From contig NZ_CP065511.1 in assembly GCF_022811925.1 (NCBI RefSeq), positions 3,713,501 through 3,777,500 on the forward strand: a stretch of DNA of 64,000 bases. Reading direction: 5' to 3'. The position numbers and the translations under genes are program-made. This document shows, piece by piece, positions 23,996 to 32,797 of the stretch; positions within the stretch are counted from its first letter, which is position 1, and each line of letters starts with the position of its first letter. Source of the DNA: Cytobacillus oceanisediminis. GTDB taxonomy: Bacteria; Bacillota; Bacilli; Bacillales; Cytobacillaceae. The notes under the pieces are model-generated. The model was not told the origin of the DNA, ran no database searches, and worked only from the letters and a program-made list of their open reading frames with translations.

Positions 23996-25123
23996 TTAAT
24001 ACGAACGAACAGGCGAAACAAGCTGAATATACGACTCGTCGCTGACAGGCTTGACTATAACAGGCTTCATTGAACCGCTGAAGCATAAAAGAACATGCTC
24101 TTCCAGTATAGCTTTTAGGGCATCCATTAAAAAGTTTCCATCAAGTGATATGGATAGTTCCCGCTCGCCAGTAATTTCTAATAGAGGCTGTGTTTCTTCA
24201 ATTTTTCCAATGGCAGAGGAAACAGAAGATATTTTCAATGTTCCTTCTTTTATCTCCAAGAGGACATTGTTATTCTTCCATTCGAGGGCAAACAGGCAGG
24301 CGCGGTCAATTCCCTTTAATAGTTTCTTTACATCCAGTTTTATAACTGTTTTCGCTTCATTAGGGATAAGTCCCGTTACATCCGGATACTTGCCTTCAAT
24401 AAGCCGTGAACAGAGCATGATTGATTTTGTTTTGAATACTAAATAGCTCTCTGATGAGAAGATTTGTATTTCGCTTTCTTCCTGATGAGCCAATAGCTTT
24501 AAAAGTTCCTTAAGGCTTGAGCCTGGAACAATGAAAGACCCTTTGGAAGCAGAAACGATCCTTGTCTCCAGAAATGCTAATCGATGTGAGTCAGTTGCCG
24601 CACACGAAAAGTGATTTTCATTAACAATCATATGCACTCCTGTGAGCACCGGCCTTGTATCATTCTTTGAAACTGCAAACACGGTCTGCTTTATCATTCC
24701 CGATAATTTAGCAGAGGAAATTTCGATCCCGTGCGAATTTTCAATTTCAGGAAGTTTTGGATACTCTACAGCTGGAAAACCATTTATGTATGTGATGATT
24801 TCATCTGAAATGATTGTCACGTTATGCTTTTCATTGACTTTGATATGTATGTCACCCGGCAGCTTTCTAATTAGCTCTGTCAGATATCTGGATGTTACTA
24901 CAATACTGCCAGTCTTTACTATTTCCAGTACAGCCCCTTCATGAGCAGCAGGAATAACCTTTTCAATCACAATATCAGAGTTGCTTCCGGTGAGTGTTAA
25001 ATGGTCCTCGCATGCAGTCAGCTTTATCCCGGTCAAAATAGGAACAGGTGTCTTAGCAGAAATTGCACTGCTCACTTCTCCAATTGCTTTATTAAAATAA
25101 TCATTCTTAATTTTAAACTCCAT
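23996..25123 (-). CDS. Second DNA polymerase III beta subunit (sliding clamp) paralogue
   Basis: 375 residues with the full three-domain DnaN layout: N-domain MEFKIKNDYFNKAIGEVSSA ... PVPILTGIKL, middle domain RPVLTGVHM ... CAATDSHRLAF, and C-terminal ISLDGNFLMDALKAI ... KPVIVKPVSDESYIQLVSPVR. It is isolated from dnaA, recF or gyrase, so it is not the oriC-linked dnaN. Some Bacillus carry such a second clamp. It is somewhat divergent but keeps the R/L-type peptide-binding C-terminus. It could act in repair or a special replication mode; unproven. GGTGGGAT precedes the ATG. Confidence 0.88.
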   Translation of the reverse strand: MEFKIKNDYFNKAIGEVSSAISAKTPVPILTGIKLTACEDHLTLTGSNSDIVIEKVIPAAHEGAVLEIVKTGSIVVTSRYLTELIRKLPGDIHIKVNEKHNVTIISDEIITYINGFPAVEYPKLPEIENSHGIEISSAKLSGMIKQTVFAVSKNDTRPVLTGVHMIVNENHFSCAATDSHRLAFLETRIVSASKGSFIVPGSSLKELLKLLAHQEESEIQIFSSESYLVFKTKSIMLCSRLIEGKYPDVTGLIPNEAKTVIKLDVKKLLKGIDRACLFALEWKNNNVLLEIKEGTLKISSVSSAIGKIEETQPLLEITGERELSISLDGNFLMDALKAILEEHVLLCFSGSMKPVIVKPVSDESYIQLVSPVRSY

Positions 25124-25192
25124 TCATATCCCACCTAATTTTATCGATAGGGTATTCCTTCGACAAAATTCCTGAAAATTCCTTTTACCTTA

Positions 25193-25648
25193 TCAGCTTA
25201 ACTTTGTTTGAAACAGCTCCAAGGGATAAAGTTTATCAGCTTTTACGGCATTTAGGATTTGCCTTATGACTTTGGCATCGCGAAGTTCCTCGTCTTTCAA
25301 GCTATTAAGGTTTGACAGGTTCACCCACGTGCTATCGGCAATTTCTTCTTCCTGTAGGTTTAAAAAGCCCTCTCTTATTTGAGCAATAAAATGGAATAAG
25401 ATGACCTGATGGTCCGTACTGCTGATAAAGTTATAGATTCCAGTTGTATGGGTCAGGTTTACGTCCAAGCCCGTTTCTTCTTTAACTTCCCTGCAGGCAG
25501 CCGCAAGGATATCTTCCCCTTTTTCAACACGGCCAGACGGGAAATTCCATTTATTCTTTACAATGGCTTTATTCTCTTTTATCATCAGCACTTTGCCTTC
25601 TTGTATAATTGATGTGCTGACAACAAGCACGATTTCGTTCTGTGTCAT
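25193..25648 (-). CDS. NUDIX hydrolase
   Basis: 151 residues from the ATG at 25648, whose first bases overlap the stop of the pentapeptide gene (ATGA). The NUDIX box GRVEKGEDILAAACREVKEE TG matches Gx5Ex7REUxEExGU, with WNFPSG before it. It hydrolyses nucleoside-diphosphate-X substrates with Mg2+; the actual substrate is unknown. Translational coupling to the upstream gene indicates a two-gene unit. Confidence 0.92.
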   Translation of the reverse strand: MTQNEIVLVVSTSIIQEGKVLMIKENKAIVKNKWNFPSGRVEKGEDILAAACREVKEETGLDVNLTHTTGIYNFISSTDHQVILFHFIAQIREGFLNLQEEEIADSTWVNLSNLNSLKDEELRDAKVIRQILNAVKADKLYPLELFQTKLS

Positions 25649-26493
25649 TCGGCATCTCTTCTTTCCTTTTGATTCACCCAATGCTGTGGTCTCTTCAATA
25701 CCTTTGGCAGCTTCGTATACATATCCCCTTTTGCTGAATTAACCTGAGCCTGTGTTAGAAAAATACTTCCCATTAGATTGGCTCCGCTTAAATTTGCGTC
25801 CCTAAAGTCCGCACCAATAAGATCCGTATATCTTAAGTCAGCTTTGCGCAGGTCAGCTGCAATAAACAAGGCACCTCTTAAATTCGCTCCGCACAACACC
25901 TCACCGCTTAATTTGGCTCCGATAAAATCTCGCCGGCCCCTATATTTTTTCGAGGATTTTTGAGTCAATCCTGCGTTCTTCCTGACAAACTCACTGGCTT
26001 TTAGAAGCAGCTTATTGACTTCACCCCTATGTGCCTGGACATCAATATCCATAATTAAACCCGGTCCCATAGTAGTTAAATCCTCTGTTTTGTCCAAAAT
26101 GTCTCTGACTTCACCATGAATAGGCATAGCGGCTTTTAAATATAGAATTTCTGTTAAGTAGAAAAGCATTTCATGAAGCTGATGCATAATGGGAAACACA
26201 TCAAACATCTCTTTCTCAAGTCCGGGATGGCTGCGCCAGTCTCTATTCTTAAAAGTGTTTTGAGATACTTTTTGGCCTGCTCCAAAGCATTCAAATGAGG
26301 TGCATCCTCTGAAGCCTTTTCCCCTGAGGTCTGCATGTATTTGACAGCGAAAATCAGCTTGCAGATTGGGACATGGCTTACCTGCTTCCTTATCCAAAGC
26401 AAAGTCTGCAGATTTTGCATAAGGGATGGCCACACAGCAAAGCCCAAAACAATTTTCACAATCGGGTATTAAATTACTCATTTGCTTAGGCAA
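25645..26493 (-). CDS. Cysteine-cluster (YkgJ-like) plus pentapeptide-repeat protein
   Basis: About 282 residues from a TTG at 26493 (AGGAAG eight bases upstream); an ATG at 26550 would add 19 residues but lacks a close SD. The N-terminal ~75 residues carry eight cysteines in the order CxxCxxxCC ... PCPNL ... RC ... C-x4-C, resembling putative Zn/Fe-chelating domains. A helical middle follows. Residues near the C-terminus form about ten A(D/N)LXX pentapeptides (GAKLSGEVLCGANLRGALFI AADLRKADLRYTDLIGADFR). The pentapeptide right-handed helix can mimic DNA. Coupled to the NUDIX gene. Function unknown. Confidence 0.8.
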   Translation of the reverse strand: MPKQMSNLIPDCENCFGLCCVAIPYAKSADFALDKEAGKPCPNLQADFRCQIHADLRGKGFRGCTSFECFGAGQKVSQNTFKNRDWRSHPGLEKEMFDVFPIMHQLHEMLFYLTEILYLKAAMPIHGEVRDILDKTEDLTTMGPGLIMDIDVQAHRGEVNKLLLKASEFVRKNAGLTQKSSKKYRGRRDFIGAKLSGEVLCGANLRGALFIAADLRKADLRYTDLIGADFRDANLSGANLMGSIFLTQAQVNSAKGDMYTKLPKVLKRPQHWVNQKERRDAE

Positions 26494-26641
26494 AACACGC
26501 ACTTCCTTTCGTTCAAAGTTCAGGAAAGATTTCAGTAATATTTTTTTCATTTGTTACTGTTCTTGACTTTCCTGCCGTTAATGTTTATTCTTTCTGCAAA
26601 TGGAAATTATTCTTAATAACTCATTATTAAGGAGTGACTTC

Positions 26642-26983
26642 ATGTCCAGGAATAAATATAAAGAAAAGGCAATGAGTGCCGTAAGCAAGCTAAAATCCAA
26701 TCTTAAAGGGAAACTTTATGAAATGGCAGACATTCCTTCCGTTTCTGTTAGGCAGCTGTCAGATTTCATCCTGCAGCATCCCGATACACAAATAACAAAG
26801 AAAGAACTCCTTGGAAACACCTACACTTTCTACCGTCTAAATGCGAATGATGACTTTCTGTATATGGAAACAATTAATGAACGGATTCTTCAATTGGATG
26901 GATCCTCACATGGAAAAAGATTTGTCTCTTATCGATCTTATCGGGATTCCCATAACTTGAACACTCCAATGAGGATGACATAA
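26642..26983 (+). CDS. Uncharacterised 113-residue protein
   Basis: Start at the ATG 26642 with AAGGAGT seven bases upstream; upstream in-frame codons lie in the divergent promoter region. The protein is soluble, with a Lys-rich N-terminal helix (MSRNKYKEKAMSAVSKLKSN) and a compact C-terminal part (HPDTQITKKELLGNTYTFYR LNANDDFLYMETINERI). No family recognised. Followed by a terminator at 26997. Confidence 0.6.
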   Translation: MSRNKYKEKAMSAVSKLKSNLKGKLYEMADIPSVSVRQLSDFILQHPDTQITKKELLGNTYTFYRLNANDDFLYMETINERILQLDGSSHGKRFVSYRSYRDSHNLNTPMRMT

Positions 26984-26996
26984 CGGCCTCACTCAA

Positions 26997-27032
26997 GTGA
27001 GCTTCACATCAAGGGAAGCTCACCTATTTTTG
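26997..27032 (+). terminator. Terminator
   Basis: Nine-base arms GTGAGCTTC (26997-27005) and GAAGCTCAC (27015-27023) followed by CTATTTTTG. The opposing gene ends inside it. Confidence 0.75.
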
Positions 27033-27808
27033 ATTGCTGCTGATTGGCTTATAAGATATTTTGACAGTTTAATAGTCTCTTCGATTTGGTCACGCTTTGT
27101 TGTATAAAGTCTATTTTTCTCACCTCTGCGAATATTAATGGCATCCACTATGATTGGGTGCCATTTTTCAGGCAAATGCTTTAAGGAGTACTCCCCAGCC
27201 CCTTGCTTAGAGATAATATCCTTCTCTCTCAATGTGTAAAATTGGCGCAATATGCCGAGCACCGTCCATTCAACTTCTTTATCAATCTCAGAGTCGGCTA
27301 TTTGTGTAAGTTCATCAATCGATTTCTCGAATGTCCGGATTCGATTTGCCCAATAAGTATTCATGTTCTCATAAGTGTATGAAACCAAGTCATTGTCATT
27401 TATCTCTATAACCGGAACATCCCCATAAATGACAATACCCTTCTCTTTTAAAAGCCACAAGGTGACTGGATTCAGGAAATGCCCATAATTCATTGTCCCG
27501 TTATTATAGAAGAAACATTCACAAAGCGTTCCCAGGTCATTTTGAGCTAAATAAACCCCATCCATCTCAGAAAACTGATATTTGTATGCTATTATCCTAT
27601 GGATCTCCTTAGCCTTTTTCAATTCTGATTCAGTTAAACCTCTTTGTGTAACCGCAATAAAATCAATATCGCTTGATCCTTCTACAAAAGCATCCAGTGC
27701 AAGCGATCCGTGCAAATAAAGGCCTGCAAGCTGATTGGGCATATATTCATTTACTAAATCTATATACTCATTTAATAGATCATCAACCACTATTGGAAGT
27801 TCTCTCAT
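27020..27808 (-). CDS. Aminoglycoside nucleotidyltransferase-like protein (AadA/ANT(9) superfamily)
   Basis: 262 residues. Nucleotidyltransferase core GLYLHGSLALDAFVEGSSDI DFIAV with Gly34-Ser35 and Asp47/Asp49, followed by an AadA-type helical C-terminal domain (WTVLGILRQFYTLREKDIIS K, GEYSLKHLPEKWHPIIVDAI). This matches the layout of spectinomycin/streptomycin adenylyltransferases, but chromosomal relatives in bacilli are common and often have no resistance role. Not in an obvious resistance cassette. Start ATG at 27808. Confidence 0.8.
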   Translation of the reverse strand: MRELPIVVDDLLNEYIDLVNEYMPNQLAGLYLHGSLALDAFVEGSSDIDFIAVTQRGLTESELKKAKEIHRIIAYKYQFSEMDGVYLAQNDLGTLCECFFYNNGTMNYGHFLNPVTLWLLKEKGIVIYGDVPVIEINDNDLVSYTYENMNTYWANRIRTFEKSIDELTQIADSEIDKEVEWTVLGILRQFYTLREKDIISKQGAGEYSLKHLPEKWHPIIVDAINIRRGEKNRLYTTKRDQIEETIKLSKYLISQSAAIKNR

Positions 27809-28033
27809 TTACACTTCTCCCCTAACTTCTGATAGAAAAAGCCTTTCACACATCATTTTAAAACACAGAATCATCTTTTCTATATCGGTTTGCCCCATAT
27901 TATGGAACCAGTATCGATATTATTAAGTTTACTAAATAAATGAATTTTTTCAAAAAAAGTAACGTATTAAATAGAAGGTTAGGAATTTTGCATGATGCTG
28001 ATATCCAACTTGTCATGAAAGCGGGGAAAATGA

Positions 28034-28963
28034 ATGACTGTGTTAGAAGTAAGAAATCTACAAAAATCCTTTGGCCAAATAAAGGCTGTCCAGGATATAA
28101 GTTTCTCGGTTAATGCCGGGGAAGTCTTCACGATTATCGGTCCAAACGGAGCTGGCAAAACGACTACACTGGAAATGATTGAGGGCCTTGTTTCCCCCGA
28201 TAATGGTGAAATACATTTTGGCGGGCTCGATTGGAATAAGCATGCAGTTTCAATAAAGAAGAAAATTGGCGTTCAGCCTCAGTCAAGTGCCATGTTTGAT
28301 TTATTATCACCAGAAGAAAACCTAAACCTTTTTGCATCCTTTTACGACAATGCCCGTCCAGTTAAAGAAATACTGGAAATAGTCAATCTTACTGAGCACC
28401 GCAAAAATCATGTAAAAAAACTTTCAGGCGGCCAGAGGCAAAGACTTGCCATTGGACTGGCGCTGATTAGTGACCCTGAAATCATTTTTCTGGATGAACC
28501 GACTACCGGTCTTGATCCACAGGCCAGAAGAAACATTTGGGATATCATTCTTCATCTTAAAGAACTAGGCAAAACGACCATCCTTACCACTCATTACATG
28601 GAAGAAGCAGAGAAATTAAGTGATCGTGTATGCATCGTGGACCAGGGGAACGTGATCACACTTGACTCCCCTTCCGCACTCATAGAGAAACTTACAGATG
28701 AACGGGAAATAAGGTTGAGTTTTCTTGATGGCGAAGGTGCTGCAGAGGATGCTGATATGTTCTCGAAGGATCTGGAATCCGTATCCAAAACGGAACGGGA
28801 AGGGGCTACTCTGAAAATATGGGCAGCAAAGCCTGAAGAAACCCTTTTGGACTTATTTAAGTTTACAAAAGAAAAATCATACGGGGTGGAACAGGTCTCC
28901 ATACGGGAAATGAGCCTGGAAGATGTGTTTATTGCGTTTACCGGCAAAGAATGGAGGGATTAA
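28034..28963 (+). CDS. ABC transporter ATP-binding protein (ABC-2 exporter type)
   Basis: 309 residues. Walker A GPNGAGKT (about 38-45), Q-loop GVQPQSSAMFDLLSPEE, signature KKLSGGQRQRLAIGL, Walker B IIFLDEPTTGLDP and TTHYMEEAE switch. The C-terminal ~80 residues are an accessory domain typical of NatA/DrrA-like ATPases. It powers the permease encoded immediately downstream. Substrate unknown (drug, lipid or ion export are all possible). SD GGGG lies about seven bases before the ATG. Confidence 0.92.
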   Translation: MTVLEVRNLQKSFGQIKAVQDISFSVNAGEVFTIIGPNGAGKTTTLEMIEGLVSPDNGEIHFGGLDWNKHAVSIKKKIGVQPQSSAMFDLLSPEENLNLFASFYDNARPVKEILEIVNLTEHRKNHVKKLSGGQRQRLAIGLALISDPEIIFLDEPTTGLDPQARRNIWDIILHLKELGKTTILTTHYMEEAEKLSDRVCIVDQGNVITLDSPSALIEKLTDEREIRLSFLDGEGAAEDADMFSKDLESVSKTEREGATLKIWAAKPEETLLDLFKFTKEKSYGVEQVSIREMSLEDVFIAFTGKEWRD

Positions 28964-28964
28964 G

Positions 28965-30086
28965 ATTAATAGATACCATCAATTTAAAATGATGTTTTTG
29001 GCACAGCTGAAATTAACTCTTCGCGAAAAACAGGCATGGTTCTGGGGCATCTTTTTCCCGGTTATCCTAATGGTTATCTTCATGGTCATCTTCAGCGGAA
29101 ATTCAGATGAAGAGTTTAAAACTGAAGTGGCTGTTGTGGATCCAAGCCCGAATCCAGCTTCAGAGATGATGCTTTCACAAATCAGCGGACTTCCCGTTTT
29201 TGAAGTCAAATCAGGTAAGCCTGTCACAAGGGATAAAGCGGAGGAATGGGTAAAAGATCAGGAAGTGGATGCCGCCATCATCCTGCCGGAGTCAGCAGAA
29301 GCTTCCTCTGTTTTCCTTGTAATAAATAAAGAAAATGAACAGGGTGCCGCAGCCCAGGCAGTTTCCGGCATTCTGGATAAGTTTGTCCAGCAGGCCAATT
29401 TAATGGCTGCAGGTGCTTCTCCGAAATATGATTTGCAATATGAATCGATAACCTCTGGCACCAATGAACTGGATTATACAGATTTCCTTTTAACCGGGAT
29501 GATTGCTTTATCCATTGCCCAGGGGGGCATGTTTGGAATGGTGGATCTGGTGGAAATGCGCAGAAAGGGATTAATCAAAAGGCTGCGAATGACACCGGCA
29601 AATATGGGCATCTTCGGATTAAGTGATATGGTTATGAGGCTGTTGTTCAGTATTGTGCAAATCATCCTGCTTTCATTAATAGGTGTCCTCGTATTTGGCG
29701 CTAATCTTTATATTAATCCTTTTACCTTGATTATCGTATTCCTGATCGGGGCTTTATCCTTTAATGCACTTGGCTACTTCTTCTCATCTTTCAGCAAAAC
29801 GACAGAAGCTTATATGGGAGTAGCCAATATCTGCAGTTTTCTTATGATGTTTTTAAGCGGTGTGTTCTTCCCTATTGAAACGATGCCTGAATGGATCCAG
29901 CCAATATCCAGCATCCTGCCGCTAACCTATTTTGCTGAAGGCTTAAGGGAAAGCATGGTGTATGAAACCGGCATTGCTACTGCAGCACTTTGGGCAGGAA
30001 TAGGCGTGATGGTGATATGGGGAGCGATTACCTTCCTTCTGGGATCGCTGCTTTATAAAAGGAAGGCGATTGCAGCAGATAGATAA
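28965..30086 (+). CDS. ABC-2 type permease, possibly using an ATT start
   Basis: About 373 residues: an N-terminal membrane helix (REKQAWFWGIFFPVILMVIF), a large external loop of ~170 residues, then five helices ending KRKAIAADR. GGAGGG (28953-28958) sits six bases before the codon ATT at 28965, giving MNRYHQFKMMFLAQLKL, the length expected from related proteins. The first ATG after it (28989) has no SD, and the ATG at 28923 lies inside the ATPase gene. Forms the exporter with the preceding ATPase. Confidence 0.82.
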   Translation: MNRYHQFKMMFLAQLKLTLREKQAWFWGIFFPVILMVIFMVIFSGNSDEEFKTEVAVVDPSPNPASEMMLSQISGLPVFEVKSGKPVTRDKAEEWVKDQEVDAAIILPESAEASSVFLVINKENEQGAAAQAVSGILDKFVQQANLMAAGASPKYDLQYESITSGTNELDYTDFLLTGMIALSIAQGGMFGMVDLVEMRRKGLIKRLRMTPANMGIFGLSDMVMRLLFSIVQIILLSLIGVLVFGANLYINPFTLIIVFLIGALSFNALGYFFSSFSKTTEAYMGVANICSFLMMFLSGVFFPIETMPEWIQPISSILPLTYFAEGLRESMVYETGIATAALWAGIGVMVIWGAITFLLGSLLYKRKAIAADR

Positions 30087-30094
30087 AAATAATG

Positions 30095-30126
30095 GGTCCG
30101 GCTGCCTATAATCAGGCTGCTGGACC
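30095..30126 (+). terminator. Hairpin after the ABC exporter genes
   Basis: GGTCC (30095-30099) pairs with GGACC (30122-30126), with inner GCCT/AGGC pairing but no T run, so it is a weak or rho-assisted terminator at best. Confidence 0.35.
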
Positions 30127-30182
30127 TCATGGTTATAACCTTAGTAAAAACATTTAGAGAAACCACCTAATACTAGCCCCTC

Positions 30183-31196
30183 TCAAAACTTTTTCGATGA
30201 CAAATCTTCATGGTCAGTAGCCATAGGCGGTGTTTCAAACCAGCCTTGTTCTATTAAGAGATTCATCCCGTCTTCTGCCAGCAATCCAATTTCGACAATC
30301 ATTCGTGCATAGTTTGCTGAAATATCCCTTCGCTGGGCCATGGACATCGCTTCCCCATAATAGCCAATAGAAGCAGATAGAAGGGTTGAGATATGATACA
30401 TCATAAGTTTATCAGAAAAGGGAGGAATCGTTGAATCCGTTACTTCTGCCTCAAATGTCCTAGGGATATTCAAATTCGACTGGGTTAATATCCCAGATAA
30501 AATCTCAAGATGTTTGCGGCATATTTGTCTGCTTCTTTCCATATATTTTTGAACATCTTTAGATTGGGCTACTTGTCCAAATCCAAGTTCTAAAACAATT
30601 TTCATCATCGCTTTCTGCATATTCAAGTAAATTCCGCTGATTTCAATCGCATTTATAGGTCTCCGCTTCCCGAACCATCCAGTTAAGTAACTCTGTTTCT
30701 CTACAAAGTCAATCTCCTGATGGTTGTTTAATATCGGCGGTTTGACGATTACTCCTTTCTGAATTAAAACATCTGCAGAACGATCATGTAATTCCATCGT
30801 TTCATCTATAACCTGCCTCATATACTTTCTAATGTCTGCCCGGGTAGCGTTACCTAAGGCACCTGCATATCTTGTCCCCCCATGTATAGCCATAATATGT
30901 ATGTATACCCCCATATAGATATCAGTAAATAATAACGGGGCATCCACATGAACATCTTTGTCAGTAAAACCAACAGGTATAGGCTGATTCACACTTGATA
31001 GGAACCCTTTAATTTTTTTTATGTGGCTTTCTGATAATTTAAGGGCAAATTCAAGTACTTTGCGGATCTCTTTGTCCTTTATATGAATTAAAAAATACCG
31101 CAGGATACAAACGGCAAGACTATCATTCACATATTGGGACCAAAGGGTTGCGTGTTCGGCTGCAGTAAGCTTATCTTCATAATTTCCGCCAGGCAT
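30183..31196 (-). CDS. DUF3231 family protein
   Basis: 337 residues built of two similar ferritin-like helical halves, each starting with a block such as EHATLWSQYVNDSLAVCILR YFL and PFSDKLMMYHISTLLSASIG YYGEAMS. DUF3231 proteins are widespread in spore-forming bacilli and often linked to sporulation, without a defined role. AGGAGGG precedes the ATG by about six bases. The 210 bp upstream of the start hold the terminator of the next gene and no other convincing gene. Confidence 0.9.
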   Translation of the reverse strand: MPGGNYEDKLTAAEHATLWSQYVNDSLAVCILRYFLIHIKDKEIRKVLEFALKLSESHIKKIKGFLSSVNQPIPVGFTDKDVHVDAPLLFTDIYMGVYIHIMAIHGGTRYAGALGNATRADIRKYMRQVIDETMELHDRSADVLIQKGVIVKPPILNNHQEIDFVEKQSYLTGWFGKRRPINAIEISGIYLNMQKAMMKIVLELGFGQVAQSKDVQKYMERSRQICRKHLEILSGILTQSNLNIPRTFEAEVTDSTIPPFSDKLMMYHISTLLSASIGYYGEAMSMAQRRDISANYARMIVEIGLLAEDGMNLLIEQGWFETPPMATDHEDLSSKKF

Positions 31197-31365
31197 ATCT
31201 TTCCCTCCTGCACTTTGTCTGATATATTGTTCCCTACCCTTACCAGATTTATTAAAAAGATTTCCTGCTTCATATCTAGCGCGATAAGAAATTCTCCCCC
31301 CATTGCCTCATCCCTAAGACACTCCAAGCTCATTAAGACCATGCTAAAAAAATGATTCAAAGAAC

Positions 31366-31395
31366 CAAAAAGGTGAAACCACCTAGGTTTCACCT
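31366..31395 (-). terminator. Terminator of the TraB-family gene
   Basis: Ten-base arms AGGTGAAACC (31371-31380) and GGTTTCACCT (31386-31395), with five Ts on the minus strand. Confidence 0.85.
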
Positions 31396-31407
31396 CAAAC
31401 TCGCCAA

Positions 31408-32574
31408 TTATAAATTCTCAAAAAACACTCTGATTACATCGGCTCCCCCAATAAAGGTTCCCAGCGAGCTTCCCAGATTGGATAGGACAACAATCAGTAA
31501 AATCCGGCTTACTTTGTTTCTCCAGAATCCTTTAACACTGAATACATCTTCAGATAAGGTTTCAAAATCCCTTACATTCGGGCGCCGTATATAAGCCTGA
31601 GTCAGTCCCGCAAACCAGCCTGCTGCAAGAAGGGGGTTCAGTGATGTAATTGGCGCTGCAACAAAGGCAGTTAAAATTGTCAGCGGATGTCCCATTGCAA
31701 TGGCAGCCCCCAGTGCTGACAAGGAGCCATTCCAGATAATCCAGCTGATAGTCTGTGCAAGACCCGCAGAAGGATTTGCGAAGAATGTATAGGCGATTAT
31801 GGCTAAAATGAACACCGGAATACTCCAGCCAATTATCTTTGGAACATTGGATTTTGGAGGACGCTCAGTCAATTTGGCCATGTCCTGTTCTTTTTTGATT
31901 TCCTCTTTGATACCCGGTACATGGGCCGCCCCAAGCACCGCTACTATTTTTTCTCCTGGTGCATCTTTAATTTTTTGTGCCAGGTATAGATCCCGCTCGT
32001 CAATGAGCGGTTTCTTTAATCGCGGAAAACTATCTGTAAATTCATTTAGAATCGCATTTATCGTATCCTGATTTTTCATTTTCTCAAGTTCTTCTTCAGT
32101 TATGGTATCTTTGCTGAAAATACTTGCTATTACTTGACTAAGAAGCAGTGATTTTCCTTTTAATCCGAGGTTGCCCCAAATCCTTGCAAAGGTAATCTGG
32201 ATATTCCGGTCCGCCAGAACAAGCTTTGCGCCTGCAGCCTTGGCTGATTCAATTCCCTGAATCATTTCCTGGCCGGCTTTAATGCCGAATTGGTCAGCCA
32301 TGCGGTTTTGAAAGGATGAAATCGCCAGATTCATTAAAAGCAGTGATGCCTTCTTCTCCTTAATTACCTGGATGATATCCATTTCCTTCCACTTGCTGCC
32401 TTCTGTAATCGACTGATATCTCTGTTCATCCAATTCCACACAAACAGAGTCAGGCTGTTCAGTCTCAATGACTTCCTTCACCTGTTCTGCACTGTGCTTT
32501 GAAACATGTGCTGTTCCTATCAGTATGTATTCTTTGCCGTCTAAATGAATCCTCGTTATGTTTTCCTCTGACAT
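31408..32574 (-). CDS. TraB/PrgY family membrane protein
   Basis: 388 residues from the ATG at 32574 (AAGGAAGG five bases before). The N-terminal domain has the family motifs LIGTAHVSKHSAEQV and VAVLGAAHVPGI, plus SVCVELDEQRY. The C-terminal third has about four hydrophobic helices. PrgY limits response to a sex pheromone in enterococci, and the fold relates to Tiki-type proteases (conserved GxxH and Glu), so a membrane-anchored peptidase that trims a peptide signal is a reasonable guess. No pheromone gene is visible nearby. Confidence 0.85.
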   Translation of the reverse strand: MSEENITRIHLDGKEYILIGTAHVSKHSAEQVKEVIETEQPDSVCVELDEQRYQSITEGSKWKEMDIIQVIKEKKASLLLMNLAISSFQNRMADQFGIKAGQEMIQGIESAKAAGAKLVLADRNIQITFARIWGNLGLKGKSLLLSQVIASIFSKDTITEEELEKMKNQDTINAILNEFTDSFPRLKKPLIDERDLYLAQKIKDAPGEKIVAVLGAAHVPGIKEEIKKEQDMAKLTERPPKSNVPKIIGWSIPVFILAIIAYTFFANPSAGLAQTISWIIWNGSLSALGAAIAMGHPLTILTAFVAAPITSLNPLLAAGWFAGLTQAYIRRPNVRDFETLSEDVFSVKGFWRNKVSRILLIVVLSNLGSSLGTFIGGADVIRVFFENL

Positions 32575-32725
32575 AAATACCTTCCTTAGATACAAATTCT
32601 ATTATGTATGCTTATAGCTCAATGTATTGTTCATTATACCATGAACTGTTTCAAGTATGCCCAGGATAATAAACTGTGAGGGGAATTTAGCCCTAAATAA
32701 CAAAATAATCTATTTACCCCTAAAC

Positions 32726-32747
32726 AGAACAAATGTTTTGATATAAT
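32726..32747 (+). promoter_or_regulatory. LexA-like box over the promoter of the YdjM-like gene
   Basis: AGAACAAATGTTTT (32726-32739) fits the Bacillus LexA consensus CGAACRNRYGTTYC at 12 of 14 positions and sits two bases before a perfect -10 TATAAT (32742-32747). E. coli ydjM is LexA-controlled. A functional SOS operator is a hypothesis. Confidence 0.4.
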
Positions 32748-32797
32748 ATAAGAATGCATGAAAAAAATGCAAATATATTATAAAGGTGGAAATTATA

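Noticed and set aside
27020..27808. Calling the nucleotidyltransferase a confirmed aminoglycoside resistance gene
   Set aside because: Only fold-level motifs support it; many chromosomal relatives confer no resistance.
31127..31393. 88-codon minus-strand frame upstream of the DUF3231 gene
   Set aside because: It begins inside the terminator of the TraB-family gene and overlaps the DUF3231 start in another frame; no SD or recognisable motif.
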